Assembly: GCA_030430565.1 (NCBI GenBank)
Contig: JAUIKS010000033.1
Coordinates: forward strand, 1 to 64,000
Source: Polyangia bacterium
GTDB taxonomy: Bacteria > Myxococcota_A > Polyangia > Nannocystales > Nannocystaceae
Direction: 5' to 3'
Length of the DNA: 64,000 nucleotides
The notes under the pieces are model-generated. The model saw only the letters and a program-made list of their open reading frames with translations. It made no database searches and was not told where the DNA came from. Positions within the stretch are counted from its first letter, which is position 1. Each line of letters starts with the position of its first letter. A program made the position numbers and the translations under genes. Positions 18,275-28,414 of the stretch are shown piece after piece.

Positions 18275-18311
18275 CAAAAAAAGTCACGCCGCGCGCGCGT
18301 CGAGACGCGGC
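18275..18311 (-). terminator. Rho-independent terminator of the sigma gene
   Basis: On the minus strand, GCCGCG-N12-CGCGGC (18288-18311) forms a hairpin, followed by GTGAC and a run of seven T. Two more T-tracts continue to about 18253. It lies ~105 nt past the stop of the ECF sigma gene and upstream of the ADYC gene, so it probably separates the two transcripts. The A/T tracts stand out in this GC-rich sequence. Confidence 0.6.
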
Positions 18312-18416
18312 CCACGAGCCGACGCGCGCCGGCGCGCTCGAGGGCGCGTCGGCGCGCGTCGGCGCGTCGGGGAGGGCGCGATGAGGCCGTCGCGAGGGTC
18401 GCTGCGGGCGCTCGGT

Positions 18417-19070
18417 TCAGGTGTCGCGCGCGATCTTGGCGCGGATCTCGAGCGCCCAGGTCTCGAGGCCCATCACGGTCGAGTCGGCGAGCTTCGGGTC
18501 GTTCGTCAGCTCGCGGATGACCGTCGCCAGCCGCTTTCGACCGCGTCGCAGGTGGGTGTAGACCGTCGGCGACGGGACGCCGAGCAGCTCGGCGATCTGC
18601 GGGCCGCGCAGGCCTTCGAAGACGTTCAGCTCGACCACGATCTGCTGCGAGAGCGAGAGCCGGCGGAGGCCGCGGACGAGCAGGCGCGCCTCCTGGGCGT
18701 GCGCGAGGATCGAGCTGGGCGTGCGCGGGAGCGCGTTGGCGACGCAGACATCCCCGAAGTCGTCGAGCTCGCGGCGGCGCTTGGCCTGCTTGCGGTAGTA
18801 GCCGCGCAGCTTGTTCATCGCGATGGCGAACAGGAACGGCCGGAACGCGCCGGGGCCCGCGACCCGCTCCTTGCTCGAAGTGCACGCGAGGAAGGTCTCA
18901 GAGACGAGATCCGCGGCGTCGTCGGCGTTGCGCACCTTGTTGAGGAAGAAGCGCGTCAAGATGCCGAAGTAGCGCGTCGCGAGGCGCTCTCCCGCGCGTG
19001 AATCTCCTCCGCGCCAGGCGGTTAGTAGCGCCCAGTCGTCGGATTGCTCTGCCATAGTTATTGATACCAT
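18417..19070 (-). CDS. ECF-type RNA polymerase sigma factor
   Basis: 217 aa. Region 2 is visible at ~20-95 (YFGILTRFFLNKVRNADDAADLVSETFLAC; FRPFLFAIAMNKLRGYYRK). Region 4 is at ~130-190 (LRRLSLSQQIVVELNVFEGLRGPQIAELLGVPSPTVYTHLRRGRKRL), a standard helix-turn-helix for -35 recognition. Region 3 is absent, as in ECF sigmas. The C-terminal extension is only about 20 residues. No anti-sigma gene is adjacent; control through the nearby kinase is a plausible inference, since ECF/kinase pairs occur in this group. An alternative start is the ATG at 19055 (MAEQSDDW). Confidence 0.88.
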   Translation of the reverse strand: MVSITMAEQSDDWALLTAWRGGDSRAGERLATRYFGILTRFFLNKVRNADDAADLVSETFLACTSSKERVAGPGAFRPFLFAIAMNKLRGYYRKQAKRRRELDDFGDVCVANALPRTPSSILAHAQEARLLVRGLRRLSLSQQIVVELNVFEGLRGPQIAELLGVPSPTVYTHLRRGRKRLATVIRELTNDPKLADSTVMGLETWALEIRAKIARDT

Positions 19071-19200
19071 CGACTACCTCGTGGCCTTCGAATCGTGTTC
19101 GGCGCGGAATCGAGGCTTGTTACAGCGGGGCCCGTGGCGCTCGTCGCGCGGTTGGCGAGAAGCCGGCCTAGGACCGCCTGCGTGGCGGTTTAGAGCGCGG

Positions 19201-19206
19201 TAGACT
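19201..19206 (+). promoter_or_regulatory. -10 hexamer TAGACT, leaderless start
   Basis: TAGACT ends 7 nt before the TTG start of the LysM-MepA gene, which has no Shine-Dalgarno. Transcription would begin at or next to the start codon. Confidence 0.4.
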
Positions 19207-19213
19207 TGCGGCC

Positions 19214-20308
19214 TTGAGGGGCTCTCTCCGCCGCGTCGCCCGGCTCACGCTCGGCGCTCTCGCGTTTATAAGTCTGTCCAATGCGACAGCTCATGCGAAT
19301 GCCGTCGCGCCCGCGAGCGCGTCGGTCGAGCGCGCGGCGTGGATCGAGACCTACGCGGTGAAGCACGAGACCGCGGCGGTGATCGCCGAGCGCTACGGCG
19401 TCACCGCGGAGGACATCGTCCGCTGGAACTCGCTCGTCGCCGACGAGGATGGCCGCTACGTGCACCCGGGCGCGCGTCTCAAGATTCACGCGCGCAGCTT
19501 CCCCGCGCCGCGTCAGCGCGCCCGTCACCGGGTCCGGGAGGATGAGACCCTCGAGCGCGTCGCCGAGCGCTACGGCGTGCGCGCGGAGGAGCTGCTGATC
19601 TGGAACCCCTGGCTTTTGCAGGGCGAGAAGCGTCGAGCGCTGCGCGCGAAGATGCAGCTGACCGTCTGGGCGCCCTCGAGCGTCGCGGGGCCGGGCGGCG
19701 CGACGCGTGGGCCCGCGATCCCGGAGTTCAGCGCGCCGTCGGATCAGCCGGTCGCGACCTCGCGCGGGCGCCCGCACAAGGGGCGGCTGATCGAGGGCGC
19801 GGCGCTGCCGGTCAACGAGTCGCTGTACACGATCCGGTTCGAGCGCCTGGCGTTCGGGACGACGCTCGCGGTGCTCAACATCCAGCGCGCGCTCGCGTCG
19901 TTTCGCTACGAGACCGCGTACCCGGGGCCGGTCTACATCGGCGCGATGAGTCGAAAGACCGGCCGCCGGCTGCGTCCGCACAAGTCCCATCAGTCCGGTC
20001 GTGACGTCGACGTGCGCCTGCCGGCGATGCCCTACGCGACGCGGACCCAGAAGCTGCGCGAGTGGGAGGTCGACTGGCACGCGACCTGGGCGTTGATCCA
20101 GGCCTTCGCCGAGACCGGGGAGGTCCAGCAGATCTTCCTCGAGATGAAGTTCTGGCGCCGGCTCCGGCGCGCGGCCGTCGAGATGGGCACGCCGGACGCC
20201 GAGATCGCGTCGATCATGCGCGCGTACGTCCGCCACTCTCGCGGCCACGTCGCGCACATCCACGTGCGCTTCGTCTGCAGCGAGGCCGCCGAGTACTGCC
20301 GCGACTGA
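19214..20308 (+). CDS. LysM and MepA-type (M74) murein endopeptidase
   Basis: 364 aa from TTG 19214. The N-terminus (VARLTLGALAFISLSNATAHA) is a Sec signal peptide. Two LysM-like repeats (YAVKHETAAVIAERYGV and HRVREDETLERVAERYGV) bind peptidoglycan. The C-terminal half is a penicillin-insensitive murein endopeptidase domain with zinc motif HKSHQSGRDVDVR (H259, D266) and a final HIHVRF histidine. It should cut cross-links in peptidoglycan in the periplasm, for wall remodelling or prey lysis. The TTG start is supported by the signal peptide beginning there and a TAGACT -10 element 7 nt upstream. Confidence 0.85.
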   Translation: MRGSLRRVARLTLGALAFISLSNATAHANAVAPASASVERAAWIETYAVKHETAAVIAERYGVTAEDIVRWNSLVADEDGRYVHPGARLKIHARSFPAPRQRARHRVREDETLERVAERYGVRAEELLIWNPWLLQGEKRRALRAKMQLTVWAPSSVAGPGGATRGPAIPEFSAPSDQPVATSRGRPHKGRLIEGAALPVNESLYTIRFERLAFGTTLAVLNIQRALASFRYETAYPGPVYIGAMSRKTGRRLRPHKSHQSGRDVDVRLPAMPYATRTQKLREWEVDWHATWALIQAFAETGEVQQIFLEMKFWRRLRRAAVEMGTPDAEIASIMRAYVRHSRGHVAHIHVRFVCSEAAEYCRD

Positions 20309-20322
20309 GCGGACGTCTCGCC

Positions 20323-21150
20323 CTATCGCCGCGGCGGCGGGCGGGGCGTGAAGGTCTGCAGCTCGATCGCGCCGCGCTCGACGGTCAGCGCGTGCGACTC
20401 GGGGATCGCGGTCCAGCGCGCGAGCTTGTTGAAGGGCTCGGAGACGACCGCGAGCGCGTCGTCGCTGAAGCGCTCGACGCCGGGGTAGGCGTCGGCGAGC
20501 GTGACCGCGTCGCGCGTGTAGTAGAGCGTTCGAGAGTCGCGCTCGCTCGAGTAGCGGACCGCGAACAGCCGGCGCCCGTCGCTGATCCCGAGCGTCATCA
20601 TCAAGGGGTGCGGCTCGCCGAGCTCGCGCCCGGCGGCCTCGATGAAGCCGGCCATCCGCTCGAGCGCCGCGATCGGCTCGTCGCGCAGGCCGAAGCTGAG
20701 CGCGAGGTAGAACATCATCTCGGTGTCGGTGGTCCCGGCGATGCAGGGGTAGAGCGAGGGCTCGACCGCCAGCGCGAGGGCGCGCTTGAGCGCCTCGAAG
20801 CGGCGGATGACGCCGTTGTGCATGAACATCCAGCGCCCGCGCACGAACGGGTGGCAGTTCGAGCGCTGGACCGCGGTCCCGGTCGTCGCGCGCACGTGGG
20901 CGAGGAACAGCGGCGAGCGGATGTGCGCCGCGAGGTTGCGGAGGTTCGCGTCGTTCCAGGCGGGGTGCGTGTCGCGGTACACCCCGGGGCTCGGGCGCTC
21001 GTCGTACCAGCCGATCCCGAAGCCGTCGCCGTTGGTCGGCGAGGTCCCGAGCCGGGCCGCGAGGCTCTGGTCGATGAGCGAGTGCTCGGTGTGGAAGATC
21101 AGCTCCTCCAGGTAAATCGGCGCGCCTGAGTACGCGATCCAGCGACACAT
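20323..21150 (-). CDS. Class II glutamine amidotransferase, YafJ-like
   Basis: 275 aa from ATG 21150, with GAGGGAGC upstream. It begins MCRW, so Cys2 becomes the N-terminal nucleophile after Met removal. Family motifs follow: NGDGFGIGWY, FLAHVRATTGT, NCHPF and MFMHNGVI, plus TTDTEMMFY. This is a stand-alone Ntn-hydrolase glutaminase domain; YafJ-type proteins resemble gamma-glutamyl hydrolases such as EgtC, but there is no ergothioneine gene nearby, so the substrate is open. It converges with the MepA gene (14-nt gap). Confidence 0.88.
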   Translation of the reverse strand: MCRWIAYSGAPIYLEELIFHTEHSLIDQSLAARLGTSPTNGDGFGIGWYDERPSPGVYRDTHPAWNDANLRNLAAHIRSPLFLAHVRATTGTAVQRSNCHPFVRGRWMFMHNGVIRRFEALKRALALAVEPSLYPCIAGTTDTEMMFYLALSFGLRDEPIAALERMAGFIEAAGRELGEPHPLMMTLGISDGRRLFAVRYSSERDSRTLYYTRDAVTLADAYPGVERFSDDALAVVSEPFNKLARWTAIPESHALTVERGAIELQTFTPRPPPRR

Positions 21151-21770
21151 ACGATGCTCCCTCGTCGGCGCGGCGACGCGAGCGCGAGCGCGCGCGGCGA
21201 TTCACCACTTCTGTCCCATCGTTCATACAACCATCGCGCCCCAGCGTCGACGCCCGGCGCCGTAGAAAGACGCGACCGCGAGCCGAGCTCGCGCGCGGTT
21301 ACGGGAGCTGCAGGGAAGGTGAACGACGATGACCTGCACGACGCGCGGCGGCGACGACGGCGAGCTGCGCAACGACGTCCCGAGCGCTCGAGCGACCGAG
21401 GCTGGGCGCGTGGAGATCGTGCGCGGGCCCTTCGATGTCCGCGCGCTGCTCGACGGAGGCCTCGGGCTGGCGATCTCGGGGAGGCGCAGCCGGCATGCTC
21501 GGCGGCGTGGGGCGGAAGGGGTGTTCACGAGGTGGGCCCGATCGCCGTGATTTCGAGGGCTGGTCCCACGAGCCGCGGGCAGCGTCGCGCCGGGTGACGA
21601 GTCGCCTGCGCGGACGTACAGCCAGCGCGCTCAGACGCGCGCTTAGGCGGGTCTGCCGGGGGAATCCGTGGTGGCCGCCGGTGCGCCGGCCGGGCGTGCG
21701 CGGGTCGCGACAGGGCTTGCCCCAAGGTCGAATCTGGTACTGTGACAGGGCCGACTCGGCGTCTCGTCGG
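21151..21770. other. 620-nt noncoding stretch
   Basis: No supported gene. Frames here translate to Arg/Ala/Gly-rich sequence typical of noncoding GC-rich DNA. A TACTGT hexamer at 21738-21743 could be the -10 of the downstream kinase gene. Confidence 0.4.
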
Positions 21771-23015
21771 GTGAGCCAGCGTCGCGTGGAAGCCGAAGAC
21801 AAAGCAGGGTGGGTCGGCAAGACCCTCGACGGCCGCTACGAGATCCTCCGCGCCCTCGGTGAAGGGGCGATGGGGACGGTGTACGTCGGACGTCGACTTG
21901 TCGACCAAAAGCAGTTCGCTATCAAATTCCTGCGCCCCGATCTGGCCTCGCAGGAGCAATTCGCGATCCGCTTCAAGCGCGAGGCGGCCGCCCAGAAGCA
22001 GCTGCGTCACCAGAACATCGTCGGCGCCTTCGAATCCGGCGACCTGCCGAGCGGCGGCGCCTACATGGTCATGCAGCTCGTGCGGGGGCGTGACCTCAAG
22101 GAGACGCTCGAGGAGGAGGGCGCGATGAGCTGGCGGCGCGCCTGCACGATCGGCGTCCAGGTCGCCGACGCGCTCGCGGCCGCGCACAAAAGCGGCATCA
22201 TCCACCGCGACCTCAAGCTCGCCAACATCATGATCGAGAAGAGCGTCCGCGGGCGGGCGCGCGCGCTCGTCCTCGACTTCGGCCTGGCGAGCCTCTACCA
22301 GAACGATCAGTCAGGCTCGATGGAGCGCCTGACGGTCGCCGGCTTCATCGTCGGCTCGCCGGGCTACGTCGCGCCCGAGCAGCTCTCTGGCAACGACTAC
22401 GACCACACCGTCGACCTCTACGCGCTCGGCGTGATCCTGTGGGAGTGCATCGCCGGGCGGCGGCTCTGGAAGGCCGAGAACCCCATGGAGACGCTGCTCC
22501 GGCAGCTGCGCGAGAAGCCCGAGCCGCTGCCGACCAAGGGCGACAGCGTCGCGCCCGAGCCGCTGCGCAAGCTCATCTACCGGCTGATCTCCTCCGAGCC
22601 GAGCCGGCGCCCGCAGTCCGCCGAGGACGTGCGCAACGAGCTCGGCGAGATCCTGCTCGAGGCGCAGATGTCGTCGATGACGATGCGCCGCGCGGCGGTC
22701 ATCGGCGACGAGGACGACTCCGAGCGGACGGCGTTTTACCGCCCGGTGGAGGAGAGCAAGCCGCCGGCGCCGCGCCGGCGGAGGGCTCGGACCTCGCCGT
22801 CGATCTCGGAGAGCTCGCTGAGCGCGGGGAGGCGGCCGAAGAGCGAGGACGAGAAGACCGGGCGCTCGCTGACGACCTCGCGCAGCAGCATGTCTTCGTC
22901 GACGATCCTCAGCGTCTACCAAGCGCCGCCGCAGCGCTCGATGGTCCCGTACTACGCCCTGATCGCGGTGGTCGGCGCGGCGCTGATCGTGATGGTCCTG
23001 CTCGGCGTGCTCTGA
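21771..23015 (+). CDS. Ser/Thr protein kinase with C-terminal membrane anchor
   Basis: About 414 aa if translation begins at GTG 21771; GTG 21786 is nearly as likely, and the frame is open further upstream without coding character. The kinase domain starts ~20 residues in: GEGAMGTVYVG loop, FAIKFL lysine, HRDLKLANIMIE, LDFGLAS, GYVAPEQ and DLYALGVILWE, so it looks catalytically complete. A Ser/Arg-rich linker leads to one C-terminal helix (YYALIAVVGAALIVMVLLGVL) at the very end, which would leave the kinase cytoplasmic and tail-anchored with no outside sensor domain. No partner gene is apparent. Confidence 0.85.
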   Translation: MSQRRVEAEDKAGWVGKTLDGRYEILRALGEGAMGTVYVGRRLVDQKQFAIKFLRPDLASQEQFAIRFKREAAAQKQLRHQNIVGAFESGDLPSGGAYMVMQLVRGRDLKETLEEEGAMSWRRACTIGVQVADALAAAHKSGIIHRDLKLANIMIEKSVRGRARALVLDFGLASLYQNDQSGSMERLTVAGFIVGSPGYVAPEQLSGNDYDHTVDLYALGVILWECIAGRRLWKAENPMETLLRQLREKPEPLPTKGDSVAPEPLRKLIYRLISSEPSRRPQSAEDVRNELGEILLEAQMSSMTMRRAAVIGDEDDSERTAFYRPVEESKPPAPRRRRARTSPSISESSLSAGRRPKSEDEKTGRSLTTSRSSMSSSTILSVYQAPPQRSMVPYYALIAVVGAALIVMVLLGVL

Positions 23016-23018
23016 CGC

Positions 23019-23573
23019 TCAGAACGTGATCCCGGCGCCCAGCGCCCCCGTCCAGTGGCCGTAGATGTCGGGGCCGAAGCGGAAGTCGACGTTCGCCGGG
23101 CGCACCCAGAACACCCAGAAGTCGTTGACGATCAGCTTGAGCGTGGGCCCGACCATGGCGAAGAAGTAGTGGTAGGTCGGGTCGTTGCGGAAGGCCTCGA
23201 CGCGCCAGCCGCTGATGATGTGCGGCCCGAGGTACAGCGCCAGCGGCTTGTCTTTGACGAGCCGGAAGTCCCACTCGAACATCGGGCCGACGCTGAAGTG
23301 GAAGCGGCGGTTCCAGCCGCCGATGAACGAGGCGACGCCCAGCGAGGGGCCCTCTGGCTTGCCGAAGAAGTGGTAGCGGTAGTCGATCAGCGCGGACGCG
23401 CCCGGGGTGTGCCCGGGGCCGAAGAAGCCCCAGCCGAAGGTTGGACCGAACTCGAAGTGGTGCGGCTTGGTGCCGGGGCGGAGCTCCGGAGGGATGGCCT
23501 GGGCGTCCGTTGAGTGAGCGTAGACCGCCGCCATCAACGCGAGCGGCGCGAGTCGAGTTAAGAGCGCGCGCAT
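23019..23573 (-). CDS. Predicted outer-membrane beta-barrel protein
   Basis: 184 aa. The N-terminus (RLAPLALMAAVYAHSTDAQA) is a Sec signal peptide. The mature part alternates aromatic and small or polar residues (HHFEFGPTFGWGFFG, FHFSVGPMFEWDF) and ends in GALGAGITF; a terminal Phe is the usual outer-membrane barrel signature. The length suits an 8-strand barrel. No specific family is recognised. It converges with the upstream kinase gene, only 3 nt apart. Confidence 0.6.
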   Translation of the reverse strand: MRALLTRLAPLALMAAVYAHSTDAQAIPPELRPGTKPHHFEFGPTFGWGFFGPGHTPGASALIDYRYHFFGKPEGPSLGVASFIGGWNRRFHFSVGPMFEWDFRLVKDKPLALYLGPHIISGWRVEAFRNDPTYHYFFAMVGPTLKLIVNDFWVFWVRPANVDFRFGPDIYGHWTGALGAGITF

Positions 23574-23639
23574 AGTGTAAATACGATGCCAGAGCGCTCC
23601 GCCGCTGTCACGTTCTCCGCGGCGCGCTCGCGATCTGGC

Positions 23640-24002
23640 TCACACTGCGGGCTCGTCCGCTGGAGCCATCGCGCGGCCGAGGATGAATAAGCCGACGAGC
23701 GCCGACAGGAACGAGGCGATGCCGAGCGCGTTCACCTTGTGCTCGTGGCCGTCCGCCTCGCTCCGGGCCTTCGCGATCAAGACCTCGTAGTCCCGCTCGA
23801 TCACCTCGAACTCCGCGGCCTCCTCCGGCGTCGCCTCGTCCTGGTAGACGATCGGCAGCAGCTCCTCGAAGCGCTCCTCGGTCTCGGTGATCGACGCGAG
23901 CGCGGCCCGCTTGTACTCGTAGAAGACCGCCGCCGCGCCCATCTCGGCGAACGCGATCATCAGCACGAAGACGCTCGCGCGTCGCATCCACACACGTTGC
24001 AT
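23640..24002 (-). CDS. Small two-helix membrane protein
   Basis: 120 aa. A helix at ~8-28 (SVFVLMIAFAEMGAAAVFYEY), a ~65-residue acidic helical loop rich in Glu (ATPEEAAEFEVIERDYEVLI), and a second helix at ~93-112 (LGIASFLSALVGLFILGRAM). No family is recognised. It is followed on the same strand by the barrel-protein gene 66 nt downstream, so they may share a transcript. Confidence 0.55.
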   Translation of the reverse strand: MQRVWMRRASVFVLMIAFAEMGAAAVFYEYKRAALASITETEERFEELLPIVYQDEATPEEAAEFEVIERDYEVLIAKARSEADGHEHKVNALGIASFLSALVGLFILGRAMAPADEPAV

Positions 24003-24185
24003 TCAGTCGACTCGTTGATCGAGGAGATCGAGAAGTGCGCGCGTCGGCGGCTCACGCTGCACAGCTCCCGCGCCGACGGACACGAAGCGCGTCAGCGTGG
24101 GCAGGCCGCGGCGCCGCAGGTGGTTCACGACCGCAAACCTACCACCGCGGCGCGTGAGCGCGCCAATCTCCCGCGCGCGGCCTGC

Positions 24186-24191
24186 TAGAGT
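24186..24191 (+). promoter_or_regulatory. -10 hexamer TAGAGT, leaderless start
   Basis: TAGAGT ends 8 nt before the ATG of the PARG gene, and no Shine-Dalgarno is present. The pattern matches the other leaderless candidates in the window. Confidence 0.4.
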
Positions 24192-24199
24192 CGATCCGT

Positions 24200-25054
24200 A
24201 TGCGACTTATGAACCGCAAGCGCGCGGCCGCGCTCGGTCGCGAGACCGTCGAGATTCTCCAGCAGGGGCGCTACGTCAGCGCCAGCGGCCGACAGGTGTG
24301 GATCCGCGATGACGTCGCGGCGGCCGTCGACGCGACCCTCAGCTACCCGCCGGGATCGAGCGTTCACCGGATCCCCGACCCCGAGCACTCGACCGTGATC
24401 GAGGTCGTCAACGAGACCTCGCTGGAGGCCGCGCGTCGCCTGAGCGCGCGCCCGGATCGGGGGCCCGAGGACCCCGAGGTCGCGGTGTTAAATTTCGCCT
24501 CGGCCAAGAACCCCGGCGGCGGCTTCTTGAGCGGCTCGCGGGCGCAGGAGGAGTCCCTCGCGCGGTCCTCGGGGCTGTACGCGGCGCTGTACGGCAACGA
24601 GATGTACGAGCATCACCGGGCGCGTCGCGACGCGGTCTACACCGACTACGCGATCTATTCGCCGGGCGTGCCGGTGTTTCGCGACGACGAAGGAGCGCTC
24701 CTGGACGAGCCCTACCGCTGCGCGTTCGTGACCTCGCCGGCGGCCAACGCCAAGGCGGCGCTGCGGCACGATCGACGCCGCGGGCCGGAGATCCGAAAGA
24801 AGATGCGCGCGCGCATCCACAAGGTCTTGGCGATCGCCGCGTACCACGGGCACGACACCTACGTGCTGGGCGCGTGGGGCTGCGGCGCGTTCGGCAACGA
24901 CGGCGAGGTGATCGCCGCGTTGTTTCGTGACGCGCTGGGGCCCGGCGGCTTCGACGGCGTGTTTCGCCGCGTCGTCTTCGCGATCATCGACTGGTCGAAC
25001 GAGCGCCGGTTCCTCGGCCCCTTCGCGCGCGCCTTCGGCGAGCCGGTCACCTGA
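24200..25054 (+). CDS. Microbial-type poly(ADP-ribose) glycohydrolase (TIGR02452 family)
   Basis: 284 aa. The PARG signature is clear: VAVLNFASAKNPGGGF followed by the catalytic QEE in SGSRAQEESLARSSGLY, then GAWGCGAFGNDG near the end for ADP-ribose binding. Family enzymes remove ADP-ribose polymers or act on ADP-ribosylated substrates in the cytoplasm. A second ATG at 24209 is possible. There is no ADP-ribosyltransferase nearby to suggest a partner. Confidence 0.88.
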   Translation: MRLMNRKRAAALGRETVEILQQGRYVSASGRQVWIRDDVAAAVDATLSYPPGSSVHRIPDPEHSTVIEVVNETSLEAARRLSARPDRGPEDPEVAVLNFASAKNPGGGFLSGSRAQEESLARSSGLYAALYGNEMYEHHRARRDAVYTDYAIYSPGVPVFRDDEGALLDEPYRCAFVTSPAANAKAALRHDRRRGPEIRKKMRARIHKVLAIAAYHGHDTYVLGAWGCGAFGNDGEVIAALFRDALGPGGFDGVFRRVVFAIIDWSNERRFLGPFARAFGEPVT

Positions 25055-25128
25055 GGCCGAGCGACGCGTCGCGGTTTACCCCGCGCATCTTTGCGCATAC
25101 AACCGTCGTCGACGCAGACGGCGGATCC

Positions 25129-25770
25129 ATGCACAAGTACCTCGTCGAGTTCCTGGGGACGTTCTTCTTCGTGTTGACGATCGGCCTGGCGGGCGTGCTC
25201 GGGACCGCTGGGCCCTCCGCCCCGCTCGCGATCGGGGCGGTCTTGATGGTCATGGTCTACGCCGGCCGGGCCATCTCCGGCGCGCACTACAACCCGGCGG
25301 TCACCCTCGCGGTGCGGCTGCGGGGTCGGGTCGCGGCGAGCGATGTCGCCCCGTACATCGGCGTGCAGCTGCTCGCGGCGGTGCTCGCGGCCGCGCTGCT
25401 CAAGGGCGTCTTCGTCTCGGCGGTCGCTGGCCCGGGGCTGCGCGCGTTCAGCTTCCCGAGCGCCTCCGCGGCCGCGCTCTCGGAGTTCCTGTTCAGCTTC
25501 GCGCTCGTCCACGTGATCCTGCAGGTGACGACCTCGAAGCGCCTAGAGGGCAACGAGTTCTACGGCCTGGCGATCGCGCTGACGGTCGTCGGGGGCACCT
25601 ACGCCGTCGGAGCGCTGTCGCTGGCGAGCTTTAACCCCGCCGTCTCCATGGCGCTGCTCGTGCTCGGCGTGCTCCCGGCCAGCGACGCCTGGACGCACTT
25701 CGTGCCGCAGCTGCTCGCGGCGGTGCTCGCGACGCTGACCTTCGCGGTCCTCAACCCCGACGACCCCTAA
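25129..25770 (+). CDS. MIP-family channel (aquaporin-like)
   Basis: 213 aa with six hydrophobic helices and both NPA boxes (SGAHYNPAVTLA at ~60 and LASFNPAVSMAL at ~167). The second box in aquaporins normally reads NPAR, the Arg forming the selectivity filter; here it is NPAV. Transport of water or small solutes is likely, but pore selectivity may differ from classical AqpZ. It begins about 74 nt after the PARG gene on the same strand. Confidence 0.82.
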   Translation: MHKYLVEFLGTFFFVLTIGLAGVLGTAGPSAPLAIGAVLMVMVYAGRAISGAHYNPAVTLAVRLRGRVAASDVAPYIGVQLLAAVLAAALLKGVFVSAVAGPGLRAFSFPSASAAALSEFLFSFALVHVILQVTTSKRLEGNEFYGLAIALTVVGGTYAVGALSLASFNPAVSMALLVLGVLPASDAWTHFVPQLLAAVLATLTFAVLNPDDP

Positions 25771-26068
25771 AGATGTTCGAATGGTCAGCTCCGCGAACGA
25801 TGTGCACGGGCGTGCGGCTCGGCGCGCGCGCACGTGTGCGGTGATCGGTGGGCACATGACTCCGAGAGCCTGTTTCTAGGGCCATCCACGAACGCGCCCG
25901 CGCCGCCGTGCTGATCTCGCAGGCGAGGGTCCGAAGCGTGCGGGATCCGCAGGCCTTCCCCGTCGAGGACCGCGCGATACCTCCACAGCGGGGGCGCGCC
26001 CGGCTTGGCCCGGTCTGTGCAGTACCTGGGAGCGCGCGCCCACCGGGCGCCGACCGAGGAGACTTCAG
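25771..26068. other. 298-nt intergenic region
   Basis: No gene was seen. A weak copy of the 5-6-5 dyad (ATGTT-N6-GTCAG) lies at 25773-25788, right after the channel stop codon. GAGGAGA, 10 nt or so before ATG 26069, is the ribosome binding site of the next gene. Confidence 0.35.
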
Positions 26069-27415
<1,347 letters not shown>

Positions 27416-28033
27416 TCGGGGCCTCGTCCGGCGCTGCTCTCCTGCACGCGCTCGCGCGCTCCCTCGCGCGCTCCCTCGCGTGCTCCCTCGCGCTCCCTCG
27501 CGCGCTCCCTCGCGTGCTCCCTCGCGCTCTCCCTCGCGCGCTCCCTCGCGCTCTCCCTCGCGCTCTATCGCTCTCCATCACGCTCCCTGCTCCCGCGACC
27601 GCTCAACCTCATGCGCACGCTCTGACGACCGCTCTCCCCGACGACCTCGCCGACTTCACTCGCGTACGTTCATGTTCTCGAGCCTCGCTCTCCGCGCTGG
27701 CAGATGGCCGCGCGCCGCCTGTCGCCCACCGTCTCGCGCTCCTGTCTCTACGGGCGGGGCGGCGCCCGGCTGTCTCGCCGGCGTGGACTGAGCGAGGAGC
27801 TGTCGACTGCCGACGCGCGCTCACGCGGGAGCGCGCGTCGGATTTTAATTTTTAAAAACTACGCGGCGGGCGGGCGCGGCTGGGCTTGCGAGCTCGCGCG
27901 CAGGAGCGCGCGGACGCTCGCCGCGTGCCTCGTGCGGGCCTCGCTTGGCTCACCCGAGCGATGGGGCGCGTCCGCGCGCGACCCAGGAGCTCTTGGTAGC
28001 ATCGACATACAATCCAGGGGTCGACGGGATTTC
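27416..28033. other. 618-nt intergenic region
   Basis: Holds a degenerate tandem repeat (27451-27570) and a TACAAT hexamer at 28008-28013 that could be the -10 of the response-regulator gene starting at 28034. No gene was seen. Confidence 0.4.
27451..27570. repeat. Degenerate tandem repeat (CTCGCGCGCTCC-like)
   Basis: About ten imperfect copies of a 10-12-nt unit, CTC(G)CGCGCTCC with CGTG or CTCT variants, directly after the peroxidase gene. It is noncoding, and unit length changes between copies, so it looks like slippage-prone DNA. Confidence 0.75.
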
Positions 28034-28414
28034 ATGACGATGATCAAGCGCGTGCTCTTGGTGGACGACGAGCCGGATATCCGGATGATCGCGGCGATCA
28101 GTCTCGAGCGACTCGGTGGTTGGGAGGTCGTCGCGGTCGGCTCGGGGCGCGAGGCGATGACGGAGGCGCGCGCGCGGCGACCGGACCTGATCCTGCTTGA
28201 CGTCATGATGCCTGACATGGACGGGACGGCGACCTTTCGCGAGCTTCAGGAGCTCCCAGAGACGCGGGACATCCCCGTCATCTTCTTGACCGCGAAGGTC
28301 CAGCCGCAGGAGGTCTCGCGCTACCTCGAGCTCGGGGCCTGCGGCGTGATCCGCAAACCATTCGATCCGCTGTCGCTGCCCGACAAGATCCGCGCGATCG
28401 TGGAGGTCGAGTGA
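28034..28414 (+). CDS. Single-domain response regulator
   Basis: 126 aa receiver domain only: acidic pocket DDE at 11-13, phospho-acceptor Asp in LILLDVMMPDMDG, and conserved Lys in IRKPFDPLSLP. It has no output domain, so it acts as a phosphotransfer intermediate or by protein contact. The stop overlaps the start of the histidine kinase by 4 nt (GTGA), showing tight translational coupling. ATG 28034 fits the domain start; the longer open frame upstream is not protein-like. Confidence 0.88.
   Translation: MTMIKRVLLVDDEPDIRMIAAISLERLGGWEVVAVGSGREAMTEARARRPDLILLDVMMPDMDGTATFRELQELPETRDIPVIFLTAKVQPQEVSRYLELGACGVIRKPFDPLSLPDKIRAIVEVE

Noticed and set aside
21435..21770. N-terminal extension of the second kinase
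   Set aside because: Residues before GTG 21771 are Arg/Gly-rich without a domain; kinase homology begins about 20 codons after 21771.
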